From Syncephalis fuscata (lineage: Eukaryota; Zoopagomycota; Zoopagomycetes; Zoopagales; Piptocephalidaceae): a stretch of DNA of 64,000 bases. A program made the translations under genes and the position numbers. The notes under the pieces were generated by a model. The model did no database searches and was not told where the DNA came from. It worked only from the letters and a program-made list of their open reading frames with translations. Every line of letters starts with the position of its first letter. The stretch's first letter is position 1. Positions 35,435-47,708 of this stretch are shown here, piece after piece. The stretch covers positions 1-64,000 of the forward strand of contig JAHLTZ010000014.1 of NCBI GenBank assembly GCA_025786725.1, in the 5' to 3' direction.

Positions 35435-37504
35435 ATGTCTTTGGGTACACATAGTGAACACTTTTGGCAAAACCATGATACCTTGCTGTATTTGTGTCGT
35501 TTTATGGAAGGGAAAGAACTGGTGCTTTTTGCCACCTGCTGTCGACATATTTATAAAATAATAGTTGACCAACCCGATTATTGGGAGCGACAATATAGAC
35601 GAAAGTTTTGTCTAGGTGATCGACGCGAACAAGACTAGCTTACATGGTATAATCTGGATATCAATCCTACATCAGAATTGGAAAAATCTGCACTCAGTGT
35701 AAATCAAGCAGGCCGGGTACATTTATTATTGTCTGCTGTTGCAACTGTTGATAATGCCGATAATGAATATACATCAGCTAATAGTCATTTGCCGTTAGCA
35801 CCTAATTTTAAAACCACCAAATGGTTTTATGCTTATCAAAGACGTCGACAGACTAATTGCAACTTTATGATGGGCCAATTCAAAAAACGGACGTTTCAGT
35901 TGCCGACTAGTGAGCACGCTCAAGCGGCGCTGAGAAGCGTCAATCCTTGGTATGCACTAAGGGGAAATAGAGATGCACCAGAATTGTGGTTAATTTGGCA
36001 TAATATATTTAATAAGAAAAATGGACACAACAAAGAAGAACTGACCTGAAAAAACTGACTATGCCTTCAGCACCATTGTTATTTTGTAAAAAGCTTTATT
36101 TAGTATTTTTTATGGAACACGTCGATTTGTTGTGGGTAATGTTTTTATATATACATATAGTGATGTCAAGTTAATAGATATTGGCGAACCAGTAAGTAAG
36201 TAATGATTATCAATGCTAATGATTATATTAGCCATATATTAACATCAACAATAGCAAATGTAGCTGAAATGGAGGCACAGTACATTAAAGAGAATAAATC
36301 TAAAGCTTCTAATGCTTTAGACGAGCATTCTACGGGTTCATCGGCCACTACACCTTCAACTAAACGAGAGTTTAAAAAACGACGGGCTCTTTTAGTGTGG
36401 CCTGTTGCTGGCAATTCACCACCTAATATCATTTATCTTAACTCCAAAATTAGGGATAGAAAAAGAATAGATATACTTAATTTGTCTACTTCTTATCATG
36501 ATTGGGTACTTTTAAACACTAGCTATAGGAAAAATTCATATTACAAATATTATTTATTTGATTTAGACGGAAACCAGTGGATAGAAGGTCCAGAATATGA
36601 TAATTGTCTCTCGCCAGCCTGTATTCAGTTTGCTTCTTACAGTCAATGTCAATTTATTATATGGACAATGATATCCAACTCTAAAAAGTCTACTACTGAT
36701 TCTACGACCACCGATACTCCAAATCTACACGCTGTTGACAATGGCAATCAAGCAACACGCATCCAATGGGAAGTATTTGATGCGCAAAAGGGTCAATCTC
36801 AATGTCAAAAAATACTATCTGATCAAATCACCATTCCATATTGTCCGGACGGCGTAATTGAAGCTTTAACTTATACAGAGAAGATGTGTTTAATCATTAT
36901 ATTTGACAAAGAAAATCATTTAAAACGTTTTGTAGGTGGTAAATTCAGTGCCACATTGTCACTATTTGTGTTAGGAAAGTTTTCACTGAATGCTTCAGCA
37001 CAATCAATATTTGATGCCAGAGATTACGGTCGAGTATTGCCAATTGATAGTGCTGACCAAGGACGTATACTGTGGAGCAGGCTTATAAATGGCGATCGTA
37101 TTACAAACTTATACAGTGAAAAGCTGATCGTTGTCCGGAATGAAGAAATATTTGATGTTTTGAATGCTCACGACGGAAGTCTACTGCGTTCAATTGCTTG
37201 TCCATATTACTCAACACTTACTCCCTTTCTTGGATTATTATGTGGATTGTCTGATTCAGCACGCAGAAAAAACTGGTTTATTGATATGCGCACTGGCCGT
37301 ATATACGACCCTCCAACACGCCTTATTAGCAGACAAACTGAAGACGTCAAAAAATATAAGCCACTAAGACTCAGTGATACAGCACATTTATTACTATCAA
37401 ATGAAGGTAGTGTTTGGAAAGCATCTGAATATACAGTATCAAATGTTGCTATTGGTAGAGTTGATGAAAATGATAGGCGTGTATACAAAGCTTACATGTT
37501 CTAA
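35435..37504 (+). pseudogene. F-box-like protein, copy C (exon 1 broken, exon 2 intact)
   Basis: Same gene as copy B. In exon 1 a TGG codon has become TAG at 35636-35638, and a base is lost near 36047 so that the frame runs into TGA; further indels lie near 36092. Exon 2, from the junction at about 36255 to the stop at 37502-37504, is open throughout and keeps the CAA codon that is TAA in copies A and B. It therefore shows the undamaged C-terminal half of the family. Outside the lesions the copies differ by few substitutions. Confidence 0.78.
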
Positions 37505-38934
37505 ATAATAATTTTTATGTTACATTTATTAAATATTCAGATTAAATAGTCCATTTCAACTAAAATTAAAAAATGGTATGAAATGAGCAATATGTTTGTT
37601 GGGTAATAAAATAATGTTGACAATTTTATTAAAATATTACTTATTTAATGTATAGCTGTTAATGGTAAAGATTAAATGCCTTTCTTATATTTGGCTCTTA
37701 CCAGTTTATATGATTAATCGTATGTGCTTACTACCTAGCAATTACTAGTATTTCTTGTACTAATTATTTGTGGATGATAATTAATGTTAATATAAAATAT
37801 ACCTGATAGTAATAGTAATACTATATTTATGATAAAGTACCCATATAAGTAAACCGTCATTTAGTCTCATGTAATAGTTGAATGGCGCACTTTACAGTAG
37901 TTTATGTAGTAAAGAAAAGGGCCACATGATATAATTACGTAAATATCGTAGTTGCAACTACAACTTTATAGATTTTGTTCAATGTACAAACATAAAACTT
38001 TTTCTAAATAAACATATAGCAATTATAAAAATATATTAAATTATAAAATGATATTTAAAGCATAATGTAATCAATAGCTTCATATTTAATGTTTAATCAA
38101 ATCAAAAATCAACAAAGTTGGCAATTATCATAGAGAGAATGAATGCTAGAAGCAGGAAAAAATATAGTTTATTGAGTGTTGCGTGTTATTACATGCAGTA
38201 AACAATAGTATAATTGTAGTAAGGATTGTTGGCCACGAATATCAGCTTGAGTCATGAAAATGAAACCAGTTTCAGTTATGCGAATTAGTCATTATACCAA
38301 TGCCGCACTTTTCATGCAGCTACAATAACCTCATAGGATTTAATATTATTTACAACAGCGATTAACTAGTAATTCACGACAATAGATTATTTAAAAAGAC
38401 TGTTAATCTTTGTTAATAATCCACTAAATTTATGTAATTTGAATTTATATATTATTTAACCAACTTGCAAACACAGAACTGTTCAATTTATTTATGGGAT
38501 TATATAACAACTAATTACTCAGCTTACAGTATGGTTTCTGATTCAATTTGTAATGGTGGACATCATTTATCAAATTTGGCTTATTGGCTTATTTTTCTGA
38601 ATCGTTTGTTTTGAAACAAACTGCGACCTTCTGCAGAACAATATCTATTGGATGGTTTTTAGCGTCTTTCAAAGCCAATGACTGAATGTCATCGTCATTG
38701 TAAAGGCCACAGTTTATTGACAATATTTTTTTACGTCTGAGACTCGATGATACGGATATAAATAGAATATTATAACATTCATAGAATAACAATTGAAACA
38801 TGCAGATATGCAGCTATCACACCATAAATATAATAAATTAGTCCACAATTGTGCAAGCTCCTTTTATCCTCCTACCTATCTGCTTGTTATCTTTAAATTT
38901 TATAGCAATTTAACACAATCACTTTTGAGCAACA
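37505..38934. other. Intergenic region between F-box copies C and E
   Basis: AT-rich; I find no supported gene. The last 150 bp form the pyrimidine-containing leader of copy E. Confidence 0.4.
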
Positions 38935-40980
38935 ATGTTTTCAGCCCCTACCAAGCTACTATTTCAAAATTATGATATAATTTTGAATTTATATCGTTAT
39001 ATGGACGATAAAGAACTGATAAACTTTGTTAAAAGTTGTTGGTTTATTTATCAAACAATAGTTGAGCGACCAAGTTATTGGAAGCAATTATATAAACTCT
39101 CCTTTTGTTTAGCAGATCCACGCGAGCAAGAGTGGCTTACATGGTTTATTTGGTATGCAAAGAACATAGCAGAGAAAAATGAGCCTTTATCCAATGTAAA
39201 CAAGCGGAGAAAAAAACATTTATTATCATCAACTACCACAACTACTGATAACGATAATAATGAATATACCTCATTTATCAACAATTTACCATTAGTACCC
39301 AATTTCGATACCATTAAATGGTTTTATGCTTACTACCGACGTCGACAAACATATAATAACTTGGTTGCTGGTCGATTTAAAAAGCTAGAATGTAAATTAC
39401 AAGTCACAAAAAAAGCTCTACTGAAACTAGTTGATGTCAATCCATGGAATTCATTAGCATGGGACGAACAAAATTCAAGAGTTTGGTCAATCCAACATAG
39501 CATCTTTAGGCAGGAAAAAGAACGCAGCAACAAATTAATTTGTTGTGAACTAAATACTTTTTTACCGCGCTCATTATTTACTAGTAAGCCCTCCATCGAA
39601 TTTATTTGTGGAACAAATCGGTTTATCGTGGCCTACGTTCAGATAAATACATATATAAATGTTAGTCCGGCTTTTATTGGAGATCCCATAGGTGAATAAT
39701 AATAATTAATATTAATAATCATACCAAATACTTATTAATGCAATTAAATAATAGTAAGTTGGGCCGAAAAAAAGTTACAACATTTTGGAAAGAAAAAGCA
39801 AAAAGTTTCTATCACTTCATATCGATGCCCTACTACTTTTTTAAAAGCTGCATCTTCAGAAGAACAAGAGACTAGCCAGCGAAAAGCCATTATAGTATGG
39901 CCTCTTAATGATAGTTTACATCCTAATATTATATACCTTCAAAACAGTCGCAAACAAAAGCGACGAGGAGAGAGACCAAAGTTTGTTGAGATTTATAATG
40001 ATTGGATAATTTTGCGCAATGATAATACAAAGGAGTTATATCCGCGCTTTAATTTATTTAGTATGAATAACAATCAATGGGTAGAAATCCCAGAACCGCC
40101 CAAATACGCTGCACGCACTTGTATCCAGTATGCTTCCCACGAACGATGTCAGTTTATGATATGGGCAATATCGGATAACTTTGTAGAATCTGACACGGAT
40201 TCCAACTCAGCCCACATTCAAAACTTGCAAGCTGTTGGTAACGATGATCAGCTAGTGCAAGTGCAATGGGAATTATTTGACGCTTATAGCAGCTTGCCTC
40301 AATGCCACAAGCTGCTGTTTGGTCAATTCAATATTTTATATTCCAAGGGCGCCATCGTCAAATGCGAAATGTATGCAACTAGGATATGCCTAGTTATTGT
40401 ATGCAACGCATTTCGGCCAACGTATAAACCGTTGTTGATGTTATTCGTTTTGGGAAAAAATTCCAAAACTAATTTATCACAATCATTATTCAACAACTTA
40501 GATTACGACCAACTGCTACCAATCGATAAGTTAGAACAAGGAAATATGTTATGGAGCAGAACTATAAATAGCGATAGTATCAAAAAGCTCTACAGTGAGA
40601 AGCTAATTGTCGTCCAGAACGATAAAACATTTGATGTTTTGAATGCCCGAAATGGAGATTTACTGCATTCAATTGCCCATCCATTCTACAAAAAGTTCAC
40701 TTATTTTCTTGGATCTTTATGTGTGATATTGGATGGAAAAAAAGAAAGAAGTTGGGTTGTAGACATGAAAATCGGTAGTATTTACAACGCACCAGCATGT
40801 CTTACTAGAGGACGAACCGAAGACGGCAAAAATATGCCCTTAACACCTTCTAAAGCAGTGTCTTCATCTTATTCCACTGCAAATATAATGAACTATAGCA
40901 CTAGGTATCATGTATCAAGTGCAGTTGTTTGTCGAATTGGCGTGAAAGTCAGCGGTTTATACGAAGCATTTATGCTATAA
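38935..40980 (+). CDS. F-box-like protein, divergent intact paralogue E
   Basis: Two exons, 38935-39691 and 39755-40980, joined by a 63-nt intron (GTGAAT...AATAG, phase 1), give 660 residues without interruption. The N-terminus MFSAPTKLLFQNYDIILN is followed by an F-box-like region: LYRYMDDKELINFVKSC, then FIYQTIVERPSYWKQLY. Similarity to copies A-D runs along the whole length, for example WPLNDSLHPNIIYL against WPVAGNSPPNIIYL, and LYSEKLIVVQNDKTFDVLNA against its counterpart. At the protein level the two groups are clearly diverged, unlike A-D among themselves. The F-box suggests an SCF adaptor; the large C-terminal part may be the substrate-binding region. This is the only copy in the window with an open frame, so it is probably functional. 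Confidence 0.82.
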
Positions 40981-41765
40981 TTAATAAACTTTATTTGGAA
41001 ACATTAATATAAACAATTTTGATGCTATATATACCAACTATACCTTTTATAAACAACTTACTAACAACGTGTTATGATTGGGGGTCAAATGATTATTTTT
41101 AATAATATTTGCACAATTGAATTATACATTCAATTTATTGAACATAGGGACAAGTGGTGAGTTTTATTTAATCATCACATTATTACGCTTCTAGTTTTAG
41201 AAATCGCAACTTAGATGACCAAGCAACACCTTATCCTGTCGTTATCCTATAACGTTAATTTCTTATGCTTATTAACGCTTACCTTAACGCTCAGAATGCA
41301 ATGTGTTGTTTGGTTGTATTGCTTTTATAATAAAATTATTCCTTATTGGTCATTAATTACCACAGTTTAACTATAATAAACTGAATAACTTGTATGACAC
41401 TAAGTAGAAATAATGTTGGACTAGAAACTTGATTATTTCTTTATTGATATTAAATAAAGCTATCATTATATAGTAAACATAACTAATAATAGAACTGGGA
41501 TGTCTTGTAGTATTTCATCATTAGCGCAGCATATTAGTTCAGGCGACTGCTCATATGCTCACAACTAACAAGTAGCTACTCGTCATATTGTCGTAATAGA
41601 CATTTGTTACTAGTAATCGGTACTAATATCCGATAGATATATTATTTTTGTAAGCAATTACATGCGACTTTAACTGGTAATCCAATCGCATGGTATATCT
41701 CTTGGTCACACTTTTACAAGACCCTGTCCGGAATTACAAAACAGTAACAACATCATTACACTTAT
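40981..41765. other. Intergenic region 3' of F-box copy E
   Basis: AT-rich, with a short copy of the dispersed repeat core at about 41145-41170. No gene seen. Confidence 0.4.
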
Positions 41766-42312
41766 TGTTTGTTTAGTGGTTAAATGACTATATTTAATAA
41801 CATCCAATCTATTAAACATGATGTTGGATGATGAGTGACATCAATCATCAAATACCCATCATCATAGATCCATTATTCAGTATGTATATACTCAGTACGC
41901 ATATATACTCTATTCACCTATATCATTTCTATTTCGCTCCACACTACTATATACCGTTATATGATATACTAGACACATTCTAATTATTATATGCGGCAAT
42001 AAACTTTACTCTCTCCGCTCATCACACTATATGCATTGTAACTTTAACACCACTTTTATGATTTCTTACGTATATTTATTACTTCATATGTCATTCTATA
42101 CTCGCCTATTCTTCCTTTATCCAATGCTACTTTTATTTTTGTTCTAGCTCTATTATTTATAAAGTTCGACTAATGTCGGCCATTGATCATGCATATATGC
42201 TTAGTAACTATACCACTGCTGTCCATACTTTTTAATTTGTATATTATTTTATTATTCAGTAAATACGCGCCAAATATTACCGTTGTCTGTTTGGTTCTAG
42301 CATCATTATCAG
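41766..42312 (+). repeat. Dispersed repeat block, copy 2 (direct)
   Basis: Near-identical to 27938-28485, about 545 bp, in the same orientation. It begins at TTTGTTTAGTGGTTAAATGAC and ends after TGTTTGGTTCTAGCA. Confidence 0.85.
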
Positions 42313-42525
42313 TAAAAATCGATTTATTGCACCTAGTTTGCTCACTGAGCTATATTGGTATAACAAATAATATGAAGTTATGTTTTATTAAGATTATTTA
42401 TAAATAAATTAGATCATGCCAATTAGTTATGATTTAATGATAATCAAGCAAAGTAACGAATATATATAGTAATAACACATACTGTGATGATATATGCATA
42501 CTGGATAATAAATCTATGCTGATGA

Positions 42526-42775
42526 GTATTTGATGATTGATGTCACTCATCATCCAACATCATGTTTAATAGATTGGATGTTATTAAATATTAGTCATTT
42601 AACCATCAAAGCAAATAATAAATGATAATAGACTGTTTAATATTGTGAAATAATAATAGCATAACTGAATCATTAATATTATTGCTAAAGTAGATAATAT
42701 GGCTGTATTTATGTTAAATGTGTCAATTGTAACATTTTGATAGTTGCGAAAAAAAAGATGTAGTTTTATTTAATA
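42526..42775 (-). repeat. Dispersed repeat block, copy 3 (inverted)
   Basis: Reverse complement of about 27786-28030, including GATGTTGGATGATGAGTGAC. Its outer 100 bp also pair with the first part of 41766-42312, leaving two facing copies about 0.5 kb apart. Confidence 0.8.
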
Positions 42776-43370
42776 AAAAAGAAATGTATATTAATATTAA
42801 TGCAAACCAAATTATCAAAAGCCATATTATACTCATATTCTTGCTGCATATAAGCATTCCTTGAATCCATACCTATTGACAACAAAATAAGTAAATTGTA
42901 CGTGCAAATCAATTGTGCAATAATGCTTGATAAAGTAATTGCATTAAATTAAGTAATTTAGGACAGTCATTATCTATAATTGCAAACTACAGAGCGTTTC
43001 GACGCATAAACACCGCACCTCAATCGCTCATTATGCACGTTGAAAGACGATAGAATTCTCAAACGCTCATACTCGATTTAGGATACAATGAAATCTTAGC
43101 GCACTAGCAACAACGCCTTTAGACTAATAGAAATACAATTACTCAAGCAAACTGTGCTAATACTACCCTCATGCTGCATAATTATAAAGGCTAATGTTTA
43201 AGTTATTTATAAACAATCTTATGCGCTTTTATGCATCATCAAGCTAGTAGCAGCTGTTTAAACAACACACATCCATAGCATACACACCCACGATATGTGC
43301 CTAATAATGGGCATATATCATAATTATTTTATAATAAATATTATTGCCACTATAGCTCTATACTACAACT
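42776..43370. other. Intergenic, no gene seen
   Basis: AT-rich with no supported feature. Confidence 0.35.
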
Positions 43371-43830
43371 TCATATGTTGTTAAAATATCTGCTTGTCCC
43401 GTTTTCGGCAAATAAACCTACATGACCTGCAAATAAACTGCTACAGCATTGCATAGCATAAAATGCTTTATCCAACCTTGACTGCAAATCTTTGTTGATG
43501 TGCCATAGGCCATAGGTGACACATTGCTCAAGGATGGTCAATGAATCATTCAATTTTATTCTCATGATTGTATTTCATAGCATCATTACTCTTGTACTAC
43601 TTTAATTCTCACCGTTGCCTCTGCCACCTAGACTATCAATAAACAATAGAAGAAAAATAAGAATAGCAAAGCAAAGCGGTGGTAGTACCAAATGACATAG
43701 GCTTGAATAAACGCCGATCTTTGACTGACCCCTGCTTTGCTTAACATGAGTACATTAACATTGATGTCTAGCAATACACGTGGTCGTACCACAGGCATAA
43801 ATTCCCACCACAGACGATGCGTAGTATTTT
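43371..43830 (-). pseudogene. Possible coding remnant of unknown family
   Basis: On the minus strand two stretches look protein-like. One, 43830-43640, reads HRLWWEFMPVVRPRVLLDIN and then GVSQRSAFIQAYVIWYYHRF before a run of hydrophobics. The other, 43565-43371, starts MRIKLNDSLTILEQCVTYGL and ends at TGA. They lie in different frames and may be separated by an intron or by decay. Neither matches a family I know. Confidence 0.25.
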
Positions 43831-46800
43831 TTAGTATTGTTGTTATTGTTGTAGCGTAACAATCACTGTATTCGTTTCGGTATCATTATACAACGAAAAG
43901 AAAGATAGCAATAGCCATCATATTAGTCATAGCCATGGATGTTATCATTAGTTGTGCCGCACCGAAGATCCATTCCAGCGAAGGAAGGAGATGGCCATAG
44001 CTTTGCCATCATACTCTACTGTTCTTATCATTATCACCATGCTTTCTATCTGTCTATCTTTTCACTTGCTATCATCATTAGCATAGATGAAACAACACCT
44101 ATACGCAATGACGAGCTAACTTGAACTATGATGGCGGCCATTGAATTGCCGCAACATGCAAAGTCAACTAGTCCGACACTGCTCATATCTTTATGATCAT
44201 TGGCTACATGTTTATTTCTATTAAACTATGCTTTTTATTACTATTATTACTACTAACACTATGACACTATTATTCCATCGATAATAGTGATAATATTTAC
44301 TTTAATATAAATAAACTGCATACTCCTGTATCCATTTCCTTGGATTTATTACTTAATTTTAAATATTCACATAATGATGTCATTTTATTATATTAAATAA
44401 AATACCTTGCCTTAAAGACCGTAAAGCCGAAAATAATGTTCCGTTACCAATACTATTAATATTCGCATACCGGGTTTCCGCACGGGAATAATTGTCCATG
44501 TTTTACTTTGTGCATCCTGTTTAACATAGCCCCTTACTTTCTCTCTCTCTTTCTTTTCCTCTCTCACACACCCCTGCAAACGGCACTGTCGGTACGCGTG
44601 CGCGCAGGTATGCAGCAAATGGTCTGCCAACGTTACCCCGCGTACTATTCGCTACATTAGCTGCATGTTGACAATCTATTTCTTCCCAGCCTTTTACTGG
44701 CTTTAATAATGGTAAAGATAGATAAAAGATAGATAGCCTAATCCACCTATTCATCGTTACGGTGTTTCACCATCGGGAAAGAAATTATACATAGCTATCT
44801 TCTCTAATTCTTTTTGTCTCTATGACGTGATGCTGTTTAAGGTATAATCACTGCGTCGGCCAATTAGTCGGCCATGAAATCCATGAATAAAGTTAACGAA
44901 TATTACCATTGCCGAACGCATCTTTAGCTTGTGTTCTGTAGCGAAGATTCCATGCAATGGCCTTTTGCTTAATTCAGTAAAAAACGATTGGGTGACTGCA
45001 CACACCGACACACGCACACACAAATTCGCTGTCTCGTATGGCTCGGGTTATCGATAGTCCTCCAGTATAGACTATCCTCTAATGACGACGAGTAAAAATG
45101 AGTATTTCTATATTCATGCAAAGTGAAACGCGTGGCCGCCTTTCATTTTTGGCTCTATTCTTTTATATAGAGTAGGTGGGCTTAAATGAATGACGAATTT
45201 CTGCCTACTTTCCTTAATAGGTAAAAATAGCGATATAACCGGTTAGGTAGCCGACCATCTATCCATTTTACACTATTCGGCGTATACTATTTTTGAATAG
45301 TAACGGCATCTTTACCATACGCTGCCATTCATGCTTAAACTGTTTTGAACCGTGTCAACGCACACCGTCTTTTGGTCAGTAAGCCGCAGCTGCGGCTCCT
45401 ATGATGCTCATTCACACCGCATATCTCCTTTTCCCTAACCAATAGCGCGTCCTTTCTCTACACGCTGCTTTTACTTATGCTGACTTCTCCCATCCATGCT
45501 GGCCTTGGTTTAATCCTAGGTATCTTTTGGGCGTGCGCAAAGCTTATAAGAAGCTAATCCTCGGGATGCATCCATAGTCTTGCCAACACTTGTTTCTCTT
45601 TCATTCAATCCACCTATTGATACAGTTTATTGGATTATTATTAGCCTTCATTATTGTCGTGGTGACTGCTACTCACTCTTTCTTTTCACTCTTATCCTTA
45701 TTGCGACAACCACTTGCCATATTGGTTTTACATTTTTGCCTTTGTTGAGTGTGCATCACATTTGCTTGCCTTGTTGTCGCTATCTTTTTTGCTGTCGCCT
45801 CTTGTGTTACATTGATTACAATTTTATTGGTACAGGTGTATCTGCAGGCCGATTTCCTACCACACAACTTACAATTTTGCTTCTACTTTTGCACGCGTGC
45901 GCGTTTCTTGCCTATTCTTCATTCTTTCTTATCTTGTTGCTATTTTTAACTCTTCTGCAAGTAAATCAACGGCATCAGCAAAGTCATTGTTGCTCCAAAA
46001 TCAAGCGCTATCATCAAGACATTAGCCACGTCATACACGGTACAAGTGTCTCCACGCGCTTGCTATTTCTCATACGCATTCTCGTGTGCTTAATTGCTTC
46101 TCACCTGCTGCTTCGCCACCCTTGATTCACTAGAAAACCGGTCATAACGGCCCCATTTTCTTGTTTTACACTACACGACGTGTGTCTGGCCATATTATCG
46201 CTTATTGCCACTTAAGCGTGTTGTAGCACTGAAGGAGTCATTAACCAAAATCTTGGCCATTGGTGAATAAGTACATTAACGTGTGTGTAACACGGTGCCG
46301 TGCCATAAGACAAGTTTTCGAGTCGAAGACGCAGCGGACACAGACAGATACAGACACATACAGAAAGCCGTCTCTTTCATTAATAGACAGATAAACAAGA
46401 CGTTTACTTAAAAGCACAATTGGTGGTAGCATAACATCAATTTTACTTTACAAGTTTATTACTATTGCTGCTACAAGTACTATTACTAATAGTACCACCA
46501 CCACCACTACTAGTACTACTCTATACATTTCAAGTCAGGTGGTCATTAACACCGCTTGCACGGCGTTGACTTTTTGTATTACCAAGACCAAGGTAAGTAG
46601 CCATATCCACTCTTCCTCGCACACACAGACATCAGTGCTACTGTTTTTTCGTTTATACTCCGACTTGCACGCACTATTTGCTCTGTATCCCCAACGCACC
46701 GACCACTTTGGCCTTTGGAAACACGGGAGCAGAACAGTGCTTGGGTGGCATCCAATTATGGATGTTGGCCTTCTAAAGTCGCTCTTATCACCACGACTAC

Positions 46801-47708
46801 TGTTACTGCTGTGTACACATACGCATGTCCTTCTATATTTGTTGTTTGTCGTCCTCTTTTCACCGTTGTGTACTTCTTTTTTGCACCACGCGTCCAATAT
46901 GGAACCTTTCGTTTCAAAGGCTCTTTTGGACGGTGTCATACATGGCCCTTAACACGCAAGGGAAAGTGCACTATTATTCGCCCGAGTCCGAGTACGCACC
47001 ATGCTGTCCATTCCTTTTTGCTCTAGCCATTCTATGAAATCTATTTTCCGATTCGTCAGTTCGTCGCCATGCTTCCTTGCTTGCCTTTTACAGTTCAGGG
47101 TTTATCCTCTCTTTTCTCCATCCAGTGATGGCGTGTCTTGTGCATGGGTTCACTTTACTTTAGCCTGCCTTCCTTCCTTCCTTCCAAGGTCGTTGTGGTG
47201 GCCGTGCTCTGATTTTATCTCCGGCCAGAGCATGCTGCGTACCCATGATTCAGAATGGCCAACTATTTTCGACCATCCAAGAATGGCATGTGTGCAGCTA
47301 CCCGTCTTCCATTTCTATATATATGTATATACGTGTAGCGAGCGGACATTAACTTAAACACTCCTTCTACTTTGGTTGCCACGCGCGCGCGCGATTGTGT
47401 ATTCATTTATTCTACGTTCTCACTCACACACAACTGTACGCATTGCTTGGTTCAATTGCGATTGATGCTTTTCCCATTAAGCTCGTTTGATATTGTTTTA
47501 CTTTAAGCAATAGATTATCTACAATCTAACGCCTTTACCTTATTCCAACGCCTATTCTCCCTTGCTACTGTTTCATTACACGTTAAATCGGTCAACCTAC
47601 TAACTCACTATTATACGATCGGTTACTACTATTGTTTTTAGTCTTTATTTTATTTGCTTGGCAGTTGTATTAGGATTACTACAACTGTCTTTATCGCCAT
47701 AGCAGCTA
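43831..47708. other. Long gene-free leader upstream of the zinc-finger gene
   Basis: Nearly 3.9 kb. From about 44400 on it is richer in G and C than other intergenic DNA, with CT- and CA-rich tracts and several ORFs of 60-180 codons on both strands, none showing domains. Donor-like words such as GGTAAGTAG (about 46590) allow 5'-UTR introns. The composition fits a long promoter and 5' leader for the transcription factor that follows. Confidence 0.45.

Noticed and set aside
45580-46125. 181-codon hydrophobic ORF on the plus strand
   Set aside because: Its Leu/Ser/Phe/Cys content reflects the CT-rich strand. It has no domain, and overlapping ORFs of similar length occur on both strands of the same region.
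46535-46952. Overlapping ORFs of 134 and 137 codons on opposite strands
   Set aside because: Mutually exclusive frames without motifs in the leader region of the zinc-finger gene. Neither shows splice structure.
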